The translations under genes and the position numbers were made by a program. A stretch of DNA of 64,000 nt from Ariolimax columbianus (taxonomy: Eukaryota > Mollusca > Gastropoda > Stylommatophora > Arionidae): positions 25,394,063 to 25,458,062 of the forward strand of contig JAVGWX010000018.1 of NCBI GenBank assembly GCA_036924085.1, written 5' to 3'. The notes beneath the pieces are model-generated. The model was not told the DNA's origin. It saw only the letters and a list, made by a program, of their open reading frames with translations, and did no database searches. This document shows positions 31,295 through 42,754 of the stretch, piece after piece. The stretch's first letter is position 1. Each line of letters begins with the position of its first letter.

Positions 31295-31645
31295 CGTCTG
31301 GTAACCTGCAGACTTTCCATGGGATTGTCCCACTTGACAGAGCTTGTGTTCAGCTGAAACCAGTTGATGTGGTTTCGGAGGTTAAAGTTTTGATCAGTGA
31401 ATATTCTACGGATTATGATGCTATTATCTACACAGACTGATCCGTCATCCGTGTGTTGAGAAGTGCATGGGCCTTCACGGCTCAGAGGGTGATCCGTCAT
31501 CCGTGTGTTGAGAAGTGCATGGGCCTTCACGGCTCAGAGGGTGATCCGTCATCCGTGTGTTGAGAAGTGCATGGGCCTTCACGGCTCAGAGGGTGATCCG
31601 TCATCCGTGTGTTGAGAAGTGCATGGGCCTTCACGGCTCAGAGGG
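31295..31645 (+). mobile_element. RNase H-type LINE fragment with 52-bp tandem duplication
   Basis: Translation DYDAIIYTD then a stop, SVIRVLRSAWAFTAQRG: the first strand of RNase H with the catalytic Asp. The segment from gatccgtcatccgtgtgttg onward is repeated four times with period 52 (31438-31645). Confidence 0.65.
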
Positions 31646-31654
31646 GTGGGAAAA

Positions 31655-32135
31655 CGACAGATTTCTTCCTGTCTATCTCCAACTTGTCGGAGTTCTTTCT
31701 GTCTATCTCCAACACCTTTTATCAGATTAATTTCTGTCTATCCCCAACAAGTGACGTCTTATCAGAGTTCTTCCTTTCTATCTCCAACCAATGACGTCTT
31801 GTCAGATTTCTTCCTGTCTATCTCCAACATGTGACGCCTTGTCAGAGTTCTTCCTGTCTAATCCAACCAATGACGTCTTGTCTTGTCAGCTTTCTTCCTA
31901 TCTCCAACCAATGACGTCTTGTGAGATTTCTTCTTTTCTATCTCCTACATGTGACTTCTTGTCAGATTTCTTCCTGTCTATCTGCAACATGTGACGTCTT
32001 GTCAGATTTCTTCCTGTCTCCAACATATGACGACTTGTCAGATTTCTTCCTGTCTATCTCCAACATATGACTTTTTGTCCGATTGCTTTCTTTCTATCTG
32101 CAACATGTGACGTCTTGTCAGATTTTGCCCTGTCT
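31655..32135 (+). repeat. about 40-bp minisatellite, about 12 degenerate copies
   Basis: Units of gacgtcttgtcagatttctt cctgtctatctccaacatgt. Directly follows the RNase H segment array. Confidence 0.9.
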
Positions 32136-32274
32136 ATCTCCTTCTATTCTAAAGATAGTCACTCGTTTTTTCGCAAGCAGCTTATTTCTAATGTCGTGCT
32201 CTTCCGTTCTTGACAGACACATTCATACGTAAAGTGCATAAATAAATATGTTTTACCTTCTTTTCTTTCTACAG

Positions 32275-32436
32275 GCTGTTGGATTGCTTGGCGAGTGTAT
32301 ATTCTCCATTTGTGACTCCAATGCCTTTGCGTGCCACAACGTACAGCGGATAATCACGGAGTCCGGCTGTCATTCCAAGATTAGACCAGGACAATTGTCG
32401 ATCTTAGATTTTAACTGCGACTCTTTATCATCTTAA
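32275..32436 (+). CDS. gene A terminal exon
   Basis: Excellent acceptor (accttcttttctttctacag) and 53 codons to a TAA at 32434-32436. Enters in phase 0, as required by the exon ending at 18068. Encodes AVGLLGECIFSICDSNAFAC and onward, with five cysteines (nine over the last four exons), ending DFNCDSLSS. The spacing of cysteines suggests an extracellular or secreted protein, but I do not recognise a family. The 14.2-kb intron before it contains the rRNA-led retrotransposon. Confidence 0.65.
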   Translation, partial: AVGLLGECIFSICDSNAFACHNVQRIITESGCHSKIRPGQLSILDFNCDSLSS

Positions 32437-32580
32437 CAAAGAGACAGATAACCCTGGCTATGCATTTACAGATCTTCACTCAAGAAATAGTCAGGCCCGC
32501 GACTTTCTGTAAGTCGCTTCCCCTTTAATAAACGTGTTATACACTTGCGGTTATAAATAAAGAGCATTGAACTTTACTAG
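32437..32580 (+). terminator. gene A 3'UTR with poly(A) signals
   Basis: AATAAA hexamers at 32527-32532 and 32556-32561, the second about 15-25 bases before the expected cleavage zone. Confidence 0.55.
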
Positions 32581-32599
32581 ATTTGCTTCTATTTAAACA

Positions 32600-33300
32600 G
32601 TGTTAGTTGTTTTCGTTCGTTCTCTGTCCCTGATGAAAGTAATGTGGTCGAAACGCAGGTTGGTTCAATCTGAATGAGTCGCTTGAGTGGATGTCAGCTG
32701 TAGAAGTATCAAACCTGGAGGAGATGGTGTGGATCTACTGTTCTGGTCATGGTGAGGTACAGGGCAACGAAAGAGCGGACATCCTGACTTCACAAGCACC
32801 AATAACAAGTACACTAGATATGTAGACTGAGTGGGTCGAGGTAAGACGGTGCTGGAGGTCGCGGGTTCAAATCACGGTGGAGACTGGGATTTTTTTTTGC
32901 ACGTGTACTTTCTGGGATTTCCCCCGGATATCTGGGTAGTAGAGATCGGACGCCCGTGTGTAGTGTCGCACACGCTAAAAATCTCTAAGCAGTTAGAAAT
33001 CAAAAAGGGTTGGCGTAACAGCCGCTGCCCAGGCAACTGTCAAAATTATGTTAAAAATCGACCCAATCTATAACGGGAACCTCGCCGGAGCTACGGTGTT
33101 CGTGCGTTGTGCCGAGATTATCCAAACAAATGAAGAAGAACAGAGCACTTGTGGATTAAATCGTGTGCAACGACGTTGATTTTTCGACTAAACTAAACTA
33201 AACTAAACAAGGAGTGATATTTAGAAGTCTGTCAATGATCGCCTGCTAGATAATGACACAACACTATAGATGAATCAGCAACTGACAGACTGCAGATCTG
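32600..33300 (+). mobile_element. RNase H-type LINE fragment interrupted by SINE D
   Basis: 32640-32825 encodes LEWMSAVEVSNLEEMVWIYC, then SGHGEVQGNERADILTSQAP (RNase H end). The continuation (gtctgtcaatgatcgcctgc ... atagatgaatcag) resumes after the SINE at about 33206, as shown by the collinear copy at 47440-47890. Confidence 0.7.
32828..33205 (+). mobile_element. tRNA-headed SINE, family D
   Basis: B box gggttcaaatcacg, T-run, body, and a tail of actaaactaaactaaac. Inserted into the LINE fragment around it. Confidence 0.75.
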
Positions 33301-33394
33301 TAACTGGTTCACTCCGTAACGCCGATGTATCGGCTCAATGTTTTCCTACGATACCATAAAGCTGATACATTGGCTCAGACAATTGTCATACATA

Positions 33395-34070
33395 GACTGC
33401 CATCCCGTAACCAGAGAGGTCGTTGAGGCACACATGATTACATCATCACAGTCCTCCGTCACTCTTCTCTGTCAGGGGACGCTGCCTGTGTATCCTCTGG
33501 TCGGAGTTGGTCCGTTATTTTATGTTGTCCTCCCACCTCTCTTTGGGACGACCTCTTGGTCGTCCGCTTTGCACCGCTCCATTCAGGATCGTATTTGTTA
33601 TTATGTAGCCTCACTAAGCGAGATTTCGCCTTTTGACCGATGCCAACAGGTCTTCAAAAGGCTGTATTAAATTATATCTCGTTTGTAACTCGATCTTTGT
33701 ATGTGACGTTCAGAAGTCTTACGAAACATCTCATCTCCAATGCCTGTATCTTTCGCTGCAGTTCAGCTGTAACTTGCCATGTCTCACAAGCATAGAGGAA
33801 TATTGACAGGACCAATGTACGCATTAATCTGATATTCGTGCAATTGGCTAATCGTTTGTCTTGTCAGATTTTGTTAAGCCATACAAGCGCCGGTATTGTC
33901 TGTGCTGTTCTGGCCAACAGCTCACATTTTGATCCCTCATCACTGACAATCGAACCCAGATATTTAAAACGGTCAACCACTTAGAGTTCCTGGCCATTAA
34001 CATTTATCCTCGCTGTTGAAGCCCTCAGAGTTGTTGCAGATAGAGCTTTCTCTAAATCGTTTTCTTAAAT
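33395..34070 (-). mobile_element. RTE-like LINE, 3' half
   Basis: Minus strand reads YLGSIVSDEGSKCELLARTA, RTLVLSIFLYACETW, then ALEMRCFVRLLNVTYKDRVT. Same family as 42755-43231. Confidence 0.8.
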
Positions 34071-34289
34071 TAATAAATGTGCCAGTTCTTCTCAGTAGCA
34101 GTTTACAATGCAAGAATAAATGTCTCCAGAGGTCCAACATATTCTGGAAGGAGAGAGTTAAGCAATAAACAACAATAATCTAACTGTTTCACGTGCTTAG
34201 GGATCTTGTTATCAGCAGACAGAAGAATTAAAGCTGAAATTAAATAAAGATCCAATAACGCAAATCATATCGTTGGACAGTTAACTTCA

Positions 34290-34800
34290 ATGCTTAATTG
34301 CAAGCGCGCGACAATAACTACTAAAAGAGCTTTATACGAGACGATTATCGTCCTGACACTATGCTATCAATGTCAAAACTGGTCAACACTAACATCAAAT
34401 GAAAAATGGACAAATCGTAACAGCATAAATCGTATACCTGCGAACATTATTGGGTGTAACAAGGAGAAACATGATCCAGAAACGATGACATCAGAAGACA
34501 GTGAAAACAACACAAATAATAGACTACATGAAAAGACAGCAACTAAAATGATTTGACCAAATAACAAGCTACCACCACACCGCACCCCCCCCCCCCTTCT
34601 CCCCTCCCCAAACCATCAATGCTATTTAGATATAACGGATTCAATGCCAAAGGCAGACCACGTAAAAGGTGGCTTACAGAAATATCGGAGGCGCTGAATG
34701 CCACTGTGCATGAGGCATACAGTCGGGCTCGTTCAAAACATCCCTTCACATCGTGACGCTGAAAGACAAAACAGGATAAGATAAAAGATGAGGAAGTAGT
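34290..34800 (+). mobile_element. RTE-like LINE, family G
   Basis: TIIVLTLCYQCQNWSTLTSN, RPRKRWLTEISEALNATVHE and final KTKQDK. A run of C residues at 34586-34599 interrupts it. Copies at 49370-49610 (-) and 62640-63120 (+). Confidence 0.7.
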
Positions 34801-34949
34801 AGATAGATAGTCCAAGTGGGGACATTTACATTCTGTTTGTTTCTGTTGAAGGTTCGCTTCTCTGTATTCTACTGGCAGAGGCACGCACTTTCCACCCCGA
34901 ACCGTAGTACTTTAATTTAAGCGGTTTCAGGAGGTATTAACCAGTGCTT

Positions 34950-35395
34950 GGATGCTTGTGTGCGTCTGTATGTACCTATACTAATGTTTCAGTGATGCCT
35001 GTGTGCGTCTGTATGTACCTATACTAATGTTTCAGTGGTGCGTGTGTGCGTCTGTATGTACCTATACTAATGTTTCATTGATGCTTGTGTGCTTCTGTAT
35101 GTACCTATACTAATGTTTCAGTGATGCATGTGTGCGTCTGTATGTACCTATACTAATGTTTCAGTGATGCTTGTGTGCGTCTGTATGTACCTATACTAAT
35201 GTTTCAGTGATGCTTGTGTGCGTCTGTATGCACTTATACTAATGTTTCAGTGATGCGTGTGTTCGTCTGTATGTACCTATACTAATGTTTCAGTGATGCT
35301 TGTGTGCGTCTGTATGTACCTATACTAATGTTTCAGCGATGCTTGTGTGCGTCTGTGTGTACCTGTTCTAATGTTTCAGTGATGCAAGATGTTTC
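34950..35395 (+). repeat. 43-bp tandem repeat, about 10 copies
   Basis: Unit tgatgcttgtgtgcgtctgt atgtacctatactaatgtttcag. Few substitutions between units. Confidence 0.95.
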
Positions 35396-35451
35396 TGTGT
35401 TATTCAAACCAAACACAATGTTCTTGCTCACGGAAGCATGGTCCCTAAATG

Positions 35452-35662
35452 TTGTGTGTGTGTGTATGTGTGTGTGTGTATGTGTGTGTATGTGTGTGTG
35501 TATGTGTGTGTGTGTATGTGTGTGTATGTGTATGTGTGTATGTGTGTATGTGTGTGTGTATTTGTGTGTGCGTGTGTGTGTATGTGTGTATGTGTGTGTG
35601 TGTTTATGTGTGTGTGTATATGGGTGTGTGTGTGTGTACGTGTGTGTATGTATGTGAGTGAT
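35452..35662. repeat. (GT)n/(GTGTAT)n microsatellite
   Basis: About 210 bp of alternating TG with regular TA interruptions. Translations are artefacts. Confidence 0.95.
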
Positions 35663-36055
35663 TCCGTGTAAGTAGCCGATGTTAAGCGATATCCAAATAA
35701 CGTGGATATTTTCATTGAAAACGTTTCTCATTCTTACCATTATAGCCTCATTGGTATTGTTAAGCAGCACTAAACAGCACACAATGTAAGTATTACAATT
35801 TCGTCATGTACACACAATTGATGCAGGTGTATCTACATTCGAATGCACAAATTCAATAAATGTTTTGGAACAAGGTTAAATAATGCGCATATAAATCGAT
35901 GGCATGTACGTGTTTAGTTCTAGGGTAGAGAGGGCAGACAAACAGTGGAGTGGTTGAAGAAAGACAACACACATCATAAAATAAAAAAAGCAATGCAAAA
36001 AGCATATTTATTTGTTCATAGCATAGTAACGAAAAACATTAAAGAAAACACATGA
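35663..36055. other. unassigned sequence
   Basis: AT-rich; no gene or repeat family recognised. Confidence 0.35.
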
Positions 36056-36445
36056 TAGCATTACAAGACAGTCTCTGTTCTGGAGTCCCCAAGGCATGAG
36101 CCGTAGAGGCAGGCGTAAACACTCATTGAGAAGAGAGGTGTGACACACATAAATACGTTCAGCATGGAAGACCTGTGCAGAGACAGAAATGATGGCGCAG
36201 GATAGGAAGACTTGGTCCAGAGCCTCACCTCGCTTCCATGCAGTTTTCTCTTGAAAAAGGTTGTTTTCATTGCAACGAGGGGAGGATTCGTTGCTGCCCC
36301 CGTAGCAGTAAGCGACACGCAGATGAAGCCAATCATAGCACAACTACCTGGAGGACCCGGTTCACCTTAATCAGCACCTCTTGGGATGTGAGGAAAGCTG
36401 CCGCAACCCGTCAGTTAACGTTATTTTCAAGGCGCACATTAAACT
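36056..36445 (+). mobile_element. AAC-tailed repeat, family F
   Basis: cgacacgcagatgaagccaa, catcagcac..gggatgtgagg, gccgcaacccgtcagttaac. Tail mostly lost. Confidence 0.65.
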
Positions 36446-36449
36446 TACC

Positions 36450-36830
36450 CATTGTGCGTATGTCTATCTATCTTCAACCCACGAGAAGGAAGACTTAACG
36501 TCTGTGCAGGTAAAATATACTGATCAGAGATGTTAGGGTCAGGCAAAATATACTTTCCAAGACTCTCACCTCGGCTTCCTAGTAGTCCTTCCTGGAAATG
36601 GGCTGTTTTCATGGCAGCCTGTCTAACGAACTTAGGGATCGACGTGATCCCCGTAGTAATGAGTGATACGTAGATGAAGCCAAGCATAGCACAGCCGCAT
36701 GGAAGACCCCTGTCCACCTTCGTCAGCACGTTCAGGATGTGAGGAAAGCTACTCCAACCCGCCACAACGTCCTATTCAGGGCCGGCTAAAGAGTAACGTT
36801 TTCATTGTTGGCAGTCGCAAACAACATCTT
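36450..36830 (+). mobile_element. AAC-tailed repeat, family F
   Basis: Second copy in direct orientation: tgatcagagatgttagggtc, gatgaagccaagcatagcac, gtcagcacgttcaggatgtg. Begins where the previous copy ends. Confidence 0.65.
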
Positions 36831-37167
36831 CAACCCACGTATGTCGTTAGACGTCGTGGTGTCACCTCCTTTGTTTCATATTTTTCGGCAGACAAAAAGC
36901 CGCTGGTGACTTGCCAGGTCAATCCCAGTATGTTTCCAACCGTTAGGTTGGAAGCCCTTGAAATATACAATAGACTATTTTTGGGACTGGGGGTAACGGA
37001 AGTGTACATTAGAGCAAAGTAGACCCACAGCCTGTCAGGCGCCATCTATTTTGCTCCACTAACCACGTAACAAAGACCTGGTGTTATAGGCACACTATTC
37101 CCTTTTTGCGACATATTCTCTGAGGGGAGAGAATCTCTAGAATAATTTTAGCAGAATTTTGTATACA
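36831..37167. other. unassigned sequence
   Basis: No gene seen. Confidence 0.35.
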
Positions 37168-37235
37168 TCATCAATAATAATAATAACAACAACAACAACA
37201 ACAATAATAACAACAACACCAACAACAATCTACAA
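37168..37235. repeat. (AAT/AAC)n microsatellite
   Basis: Interrupted AAT and AAC triplets. Resembles the tail of family F, without a recognisable body next to it. Confidence 0.85.
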
Positions 37236-37474
37236 AACTTGCAGAAGAAAACTTCTGACATAATTGTCTAATCCACAATCAACTTTATTCTCGATCGATT
37301 GGTCGATATCTCTACAGTCAATATAATCGATACCTTTTGAAAATATAAATTATTCCAGTTCATTTTCGATCAGCCGTGTTCTACAGACCGAATGTATTTT
37401 CTGGACGTGAGGATTGGGTGAACGCTTCAAACAGTTTCATGTCATTCCTTCAGTTAAAGTATGATCAGTGTAGA

Positions 37475-37830
37475 AGTTGTTATTGTTGTTGTTTAATGCC
37501 CACAAAAGGAAAGGTTACTCTTATGTTCCCCCTGAAAATGGCGTTAAGTGACAGGTTGCAGTAGCTTTCCACACATCCCGAGCATGCTGATGAAGGTAGA
37601 CCGTTGTCCTCCAGGCGGTTGTGCTATGCTTGGCTTCATCTGAGTGGCGCTCACTATTACGGGGATTACAACGATCCACATCTTGTTAGTCAACCTGCCT
37701 TGAAAACAGTCTGTTTCCAGGGAACGCTACAGGGAAGAGATCGTGGTCTTCGTCAGTGTGTTGTGTCTGACCTTGACATGACTTCCTGGTCGGTATGTGT
37801 GCCTGACTGGACTAGCGTTTTAGTTCACAA
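37475..37830 (-). mobile_element. AAC-tailed repeat, family F
   Basis: gttattgttgttgtttaatg (tail read backwards), then cctccaggcggttgtgctat and gttgtgtctgaccttgacat. Confidence 0.65.
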
Positions 37831-38035
37831 TCAGTGGAGATAGACATTACTATACATGGATGGATGAATTGATAGATTGAGGTATGGACTGACACAAAAG
37901 ACAGGTAGACAGACAACGGTGTGTAGAGAGGAATAGCGTAGGATGTTTCTAGATAGCTAGCTTGATATGCAAACATACAGATAAATAGACAAGAGAGACA
38001 GACCGACAGATAGACAAAAAACATAAACATACAGA

Positions 38036-38292
<257 letters not shown>

Positions 38293-38754
38293 AACATGGA
38301 TAAATGGATATATATATATCCTCATCATCATCATCAGTCCCATAACCTAGAAAGGTAGTTGTTTTCAGCTAGGGCGAAGGTCGCCAAGCTCGTGAAATTT
38401 AGCCGCGTGAACTAAATCGTGAAATATGACATGTTTAAGTGTACTGCTATTTATATAGCCGATATCCATTCCAGGATAATCGAACGGAAGAAAATACACA
38501 AAACGAACGAATTAACCAGTCCAAATGGAAAACAACAACACATTTCCGTGAATACAAGTGTAAGTCGTCGACTAGTGTGAATTCCCGGAAAATCCATGGT
38601 TTGGCGGCATTTAAAATGAACTAAAGCAGAAGAGTAATGTAGACCCGCAGTTAGTTATGGCGCCATCTTTGCTGCTCATTCATATAAATATATTATTTTA
38701 GATAGATTTAGAGAAATATAGATAAATAAATAGAAATATAAAATATATTAGATA
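38293..38754. other. unassigned sequence
   Basis: No gene seen. Short matches between 37020-37050 and 38640-38670 (gtagaccc.cag ... ggcgccatcttt) hint at an old dispersed repeat. Confidence 0.35.
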
Positions 38755-38804
38755 GATAGAGAGATAGATAGATAGATAGATAGAGAGATAGCTAGATAGA
38801 AAGA

Positions 38805-38851
<47 letters not shown>

Positions 38852-38881
38852 GCAGGCAGGCAGGCAGGCAGACAGACAGAC

Positions 38882-38923
<42 letters not shown>
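38755..38923. repeat. GATA-GACA-GGCA-GACA-GATA array
   Basis: A mirror-like order of tetramer blocks: GATA outside, GACA inside, GGCA at the centre (38850-38870). Confidence 0.95.
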
Positions 38924-38924
<1 letters not shown>

Positions 38925-39049
38925 GTGATGGGTTAGTTTATTAATGCGAATAACGGTAAATGGATTATAAAGTGGAGAATGGTTTGAACGTATGCATAAG
39001 TTAATGGAGAACTTTATAGCTGGGGGATAAGAAAGAGGAGTACATTTAT

Positions 39050-41230
39050 ATCAGCTGGAATCAGTAATTGAGAACAATGTGGATTGGGGATTCATCATTC
39101 GATGTTCTATGCGCGCCAAATACTGCGCATAAGCCAGAAACAAATGATTTCCAGCTGGAACCGTGTGACGCCACTGCGGTTGTTGTTCATTCTAAGGACA
39201 TGTCTGATGTACGTCCATCGTTTTTTCAGGAAGATAGTCGACACGTATAGTTGGTTTGTCTTTGTTCTTATCGAGTCATTAGTTATGAACTGGTCCCAGA
39301 GTATATCCTATCATTTTCTTAAACATTTATTTTCAAAGATATTGAGTTTGTTTTCCCGCGCTTTTGTTGTCTACTTTCACATCCATATGTCAGGACTGAT
39401 ACTACGATTGAGTTGAATAGTCTGATCCAATACCCTGGACAGAGAAAAGAACAAATGTAGACATTTGGCAAGAGTTGAGCATAGAGGAGAACTAGTTTAT
39501 CAATTCTATTTTGGCTAGAAAATGCAAATACTTTGGTCACATCAAGAGACACAACGGTCTTGAGAGGACGGTGATGGAAGGTATGGTGCCAGGCAAAAGA
39601 GGAAGGGGTAGACCAAGAAGACGATGGCACCAAGATATCCAGGAGTGCCTGAGTATGACAGTGGCGGAAGCTGGTGTTTTGGCAAGGGAACGAGTTTCTT
39701 TCAGACAGACTGTGATGGGAGCGACGTTCTACAAAGGACATGTTACATGATGAGGAGTCTGAGCTTGGTATGTTTGCTCAGTGTCGTTGATTTACAGATG
39801 TTGGTGAGCTGATTAAAGGTGCACCAGACCAAAGCAATTCTAGCTGCAATTTCTTTCGTGACACCTCCATCTTGTGCCATTTTGCTTCCCAGATATGTGA
39901 AGTGTTGAACATTTTGTAGAGATGTCCCCTGTAGCTTGATATCAACCGTTGTGGTTGTTGGAAGCCATGAATTTTGTATTTGAGTCCTGTCTATTTTGAC
40001 CATTGGCATAGTCTACCTATATTTTCTTGTATTTTTTCATTAGTTATACTTAGTAGATCTATGTCGTCTGCAAAATCAAGATCTTCGAAGGTCTTGTTAT
40101 CTGTCCATTCTATGCCCAAATGCTTATCATCGGTATATTGTTTCATAATCCAATCTAAAGCTATGCCAAATAGTAGAGGGGAAAAAATACATCCCTGTTT
40201 TACTCCTGTTTTTATGTTAAACCATTCAGTGTTGCCTTCGGCTGTTCGAACACATCATCGTGAATTATTATATAAAGCCTTGATAATATTTATATATTGT
40301 GAGAGTAAGCCATAGTTCTTTTGAGAATTGTCCATAATGTTGGATGGTGTAGACTATCAAAGGCCTTCTGGAAGTCAAAGAAGTTTATGATTAGTAGGGA
40401 TTGCATTTCTACTGATTCTTCTATGATAGTTCTGAGTGTACAAATTTGATAAATGCAAGAACGGTTTGGTCTAAAGCCAGTCTGTTCTTCTCCTATGATG
40501 ACATCTACCTGTTCCATGAATCCTTCTAATATTATGTTGCAGATTACTTACCCAGGCACTGACAGGAGTGTTATTCCACGCCAGCTATTACAATAAGATG
40601 TCTCATTTCTTTGATATTTTTACAATAATACCATCTTTCCACTGTTGTGGTGGTTTTTCCTCTTTCCACACATTATTTATGATGGATAGGAGACGAGTGA
40701 GGGTGGTATCATCTGCTGATTTTAATATTTCACCAGTTATCTATCATCCCCTGCTGCCTTGAAATTCTTTAGTCTGTGGATGATTCTTTTGATTTCTGCG
40801 AGTGTCAATTCTGCATAGGACACTGGTAAGAGGAGCATGTCTGTTTCGTTTTCAAAATTAAAGGATGTTGTGGGATGTGGTCTATTCAAAATCTCTGTAA
40901 AATGTTCTGCCCAACGTTTCATCTGTTCTTTGTCTGTAGTAAGAAGGTTGCCACGTTTATCTCTGATTAGTGTATTTGTAGTAGGTGGTTTATTGCATAA
41001 CTGTCTAATGATCTGGTGAAGGTATCTGCTGTTGCCCACTTTTGCTGCACTTTCAGCTGTTGCGGCCAGTTCATTGAGGAACTGCCTCTTGTCTTTGCGA
41101 GCGTTTTATTTAACCATTTTGTTAAGTGAGTCATACGCCTTTTTGCAATTCTCATTTGCAATAGCTGCTGTTGCTGCAACGAGATTTTATTTAGCTGTCT
41201 TTCTTTCTTCAGGTGACATCACTCAGCCAC
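39050..41230 (-). mobile_element. RTE-2 LINE copy, about 2 kb, with nested insertion
   Basis: On the minus strand, in order: a pre-RT segment (SRYLHQIIRQLCNKPPTTNT), RT fingers (EIKRIIHRLKNFKAAGDD), a GFRPNRSCIYQI block, FFDFQKAFDSLHHPTLW (catalytic Asp), a damaged FADD region, HFTYLGSKMAQDGGVTKEIA, RLFNSIVVSVLTYGCES and KKRWTYIRHVLRMN. Multiple stops and frameshifts; the most complete RTE copy here. A plus-strand RTE-1 3' end (39428-39750) interrupts it. Confidence 0.85.
39428..39750 (+). mobile_element. RTE-1 3' end nested in RTE-2
   Basis: Open for 79 codons (39511-39750) with KYFGHIKRHNGLERTVMEGM and GRPRRRWHQD, nearly identical to 14040-14272. The RTE-2 reading on the other strand stops at one side and resumes at the other; agtctga flanks both sides, an approximate short target-site duplication. 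Confidence 0.8.
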
Positions 41231-41342
41231 TTTTTCTTTTTGTGTTGGAATTATCCAACTGTCGTTACAACTGCGTCTTCCAATGTTGTAGTAGCACTAA
41301 ACTTTTCTCATATGTTATCAATCGTGCTAATAGTTGTGTTAT

Positions 41343-41695
41343 CAGTTAATAAATGGAGAACAGTATATATGGTGGATTAATTAATGGAGAACATTATATA
41401 TGGTGGATTAATTAATGGAGAACATTATATATGGTGGATTAATTAATGGAGAACATTATATATGGTGGATTAATTAATGGAGAACATTATATATGGTGGA
41501 TTAATTAATGGAGAACATTATATATGGTGGATTAATTAATGGAGAACATTATATATGGTGGATTAATTAATGGAGAACATTATATATGGTGGATTAATTA
41601 ATGGAGAACATTATGTGCAATGGATTAACTAATTGAGAACGTTATGGAAGGTGTACTAATTAACGTGTGAACATTATTTACAGTGGATTAATTAG
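41343..41695 (+). repeat. 31-bp minisatellite, part 1
   Basis: Units of tggtggattaattaatggag aacattatata, about 9 clean copies then degenerate ones. Continues at 42702-42754 and 43232-43370 after two insertions. Confidence 0.95.
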
Positions 41696-41712
41696 TCATC
41701 ATCATCACCACA

Positions 41713-42030
41713 TGTAGACAGCAAATATCAGCAAATATATCACAGCAGCCAACAACTATCAGCAAATATATCACAGCAGCATGCAAATATCAGCAAATAT
41801 ATCACTGCCAGTAAATATCAGCAAATATATCACTGCCAGTAAATATCAGCAAATATATCACTTCCAGTAAATATCAGCAAATATATCACTGCCAGTAAAT
41901 ATCAGCAAATATATCACTGCCAGTAAATATCAGCAAATATATCACTGCCAGTAAATATTAGCAAATATATCACTGCCAGTAAATATCAGCAAATATATCA
42001 CTGCCAGTAAATATCAGCAAATATATCACA
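41713..42030 (-). repeat. 28-bp tandem repeat at RTE 3' end, about 11 copies
   Basis: Unit agtaaatatcagcaaatata tcactgcc. On the minus strand it begins within the last codons of the RTE frame, so it is an expansion of the LINE 3' end. Confidence 0.9.
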
Positions 42031-42287
42031 GCCAGCAAATATGAATCTCGGTCTGCAGTCAATATTCCCGCCTGCTCCATGTTCATGTTTAGAGTATTCT
42101 TGATATCTTGTATCCACTTTCGCCTTGGTCGACCCCTGCGTCGCCTTCCATGACCTGTCTTTCCAGTTCGTAATGACGTTTGACGTAAATACAAAAAATC
42201 TATTTCCTAGACATAACATTGTTTATGAACCAGTTTTCTTCAACATTCAGGCCTTCTCGGGTGGTTTCATTTGTCACTTTCAGGGGA

Positions 42288-42535
42288 CGGCGTGGCCTAG
42301 TGGTTAAGTGGCACGGCTCACAATCCGAAGGTGCTGGGTTCGATCCCCATCACAGCACCGGCCGTTACCCCGGAGAAGCAAACCCTTAGAAAATGACGGA
42401 GGAAGCAGACCCTTACATAAATGCATGCTGAAGTCGGATGCACTTGGCCGACAGGCGCAAAATAAAAACCACAGTGCAACGCACACCGCCTTGGGGATTA
42501 GAGAAATAAGGCGAACGCAAAAATAAAATAAAAAT
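42288..42535 (+). mobile_element. SINE family A
   Basis: ggcgtggcctagtggttaag (A box), ggttcgatccccatc (B box), central domain tgctgaagtcggatgcactt, A-rich end. Splits the RTE-1-like copy around it. Confidence 0.85.
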
Positions 42536-42701
42536 TAATTTTTTTTTTTTTTACTTTCTTTATTCATGTAATTTAAAGGATTTTTCTGTAACATTTTGTT
42601 TCGAACGCTCTAATTTTCTTTCTTGCTGCTTGTGTCATAGCCCATGTCTCGGACCCGCACATACCCACAGGAAATGCGCATATTCTCAGGATCTTCAGTT
42701 T

Positions 42702-42754
42702 TAATTAGTGGAGAACATTTATTTCAGTGGATTAATTAAAGGAGAACATTATGT
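42702..42754 (+). repeat. 31-bp minisatellite, part 2
   Basis: About 1.5 degenerate units (gtggattaattaaaggagaa) between two RTE insertions. Confidence 0.85.

Larger units (their letters stand above)
41696..42701 (-). mobile_element. RTE-1-like LINE 3' end, with 28-bp satellite and nested SINE A
   Basis: Minus strand encodes SETWAMTQAARKKIRAFETK plus CYRKIL (42540-42690), WFINNVMSRK, and GKTGHGRRRRGRPRRKWIQD, and ends in a (TGA)n tail at 41698-41712. Flanked by ttaattag at 41688-41695 and 42702-42709, an 8-bp target-site duplication in the 31-bp minisatellite. Confidence 0.8.

Noticed and set aside
35304..35782. Cys/Val and His/Thr ORFs
   Set aside because: GT microsatellite read on each strand.
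36008..36765. Conserved minus-strand peptides (LGFIYVSLTT-like) as a host gene family
   Set aside because: They lie in the dispersed family F repeat, frames are broken differently in each copy, and no start or splice context is conserved.
41343..42030. CRISPR-like arrays
   Set aside because: The units are head-to-tail satellites without unique spacers, in a eukaryotic genome.
42288..42360. A tRNA gene (A and B boxes present)
   Set aside because: It is the head of SINE family A: no cloverleaf can be completed, and the same head recurs with the same non-tRNA body.
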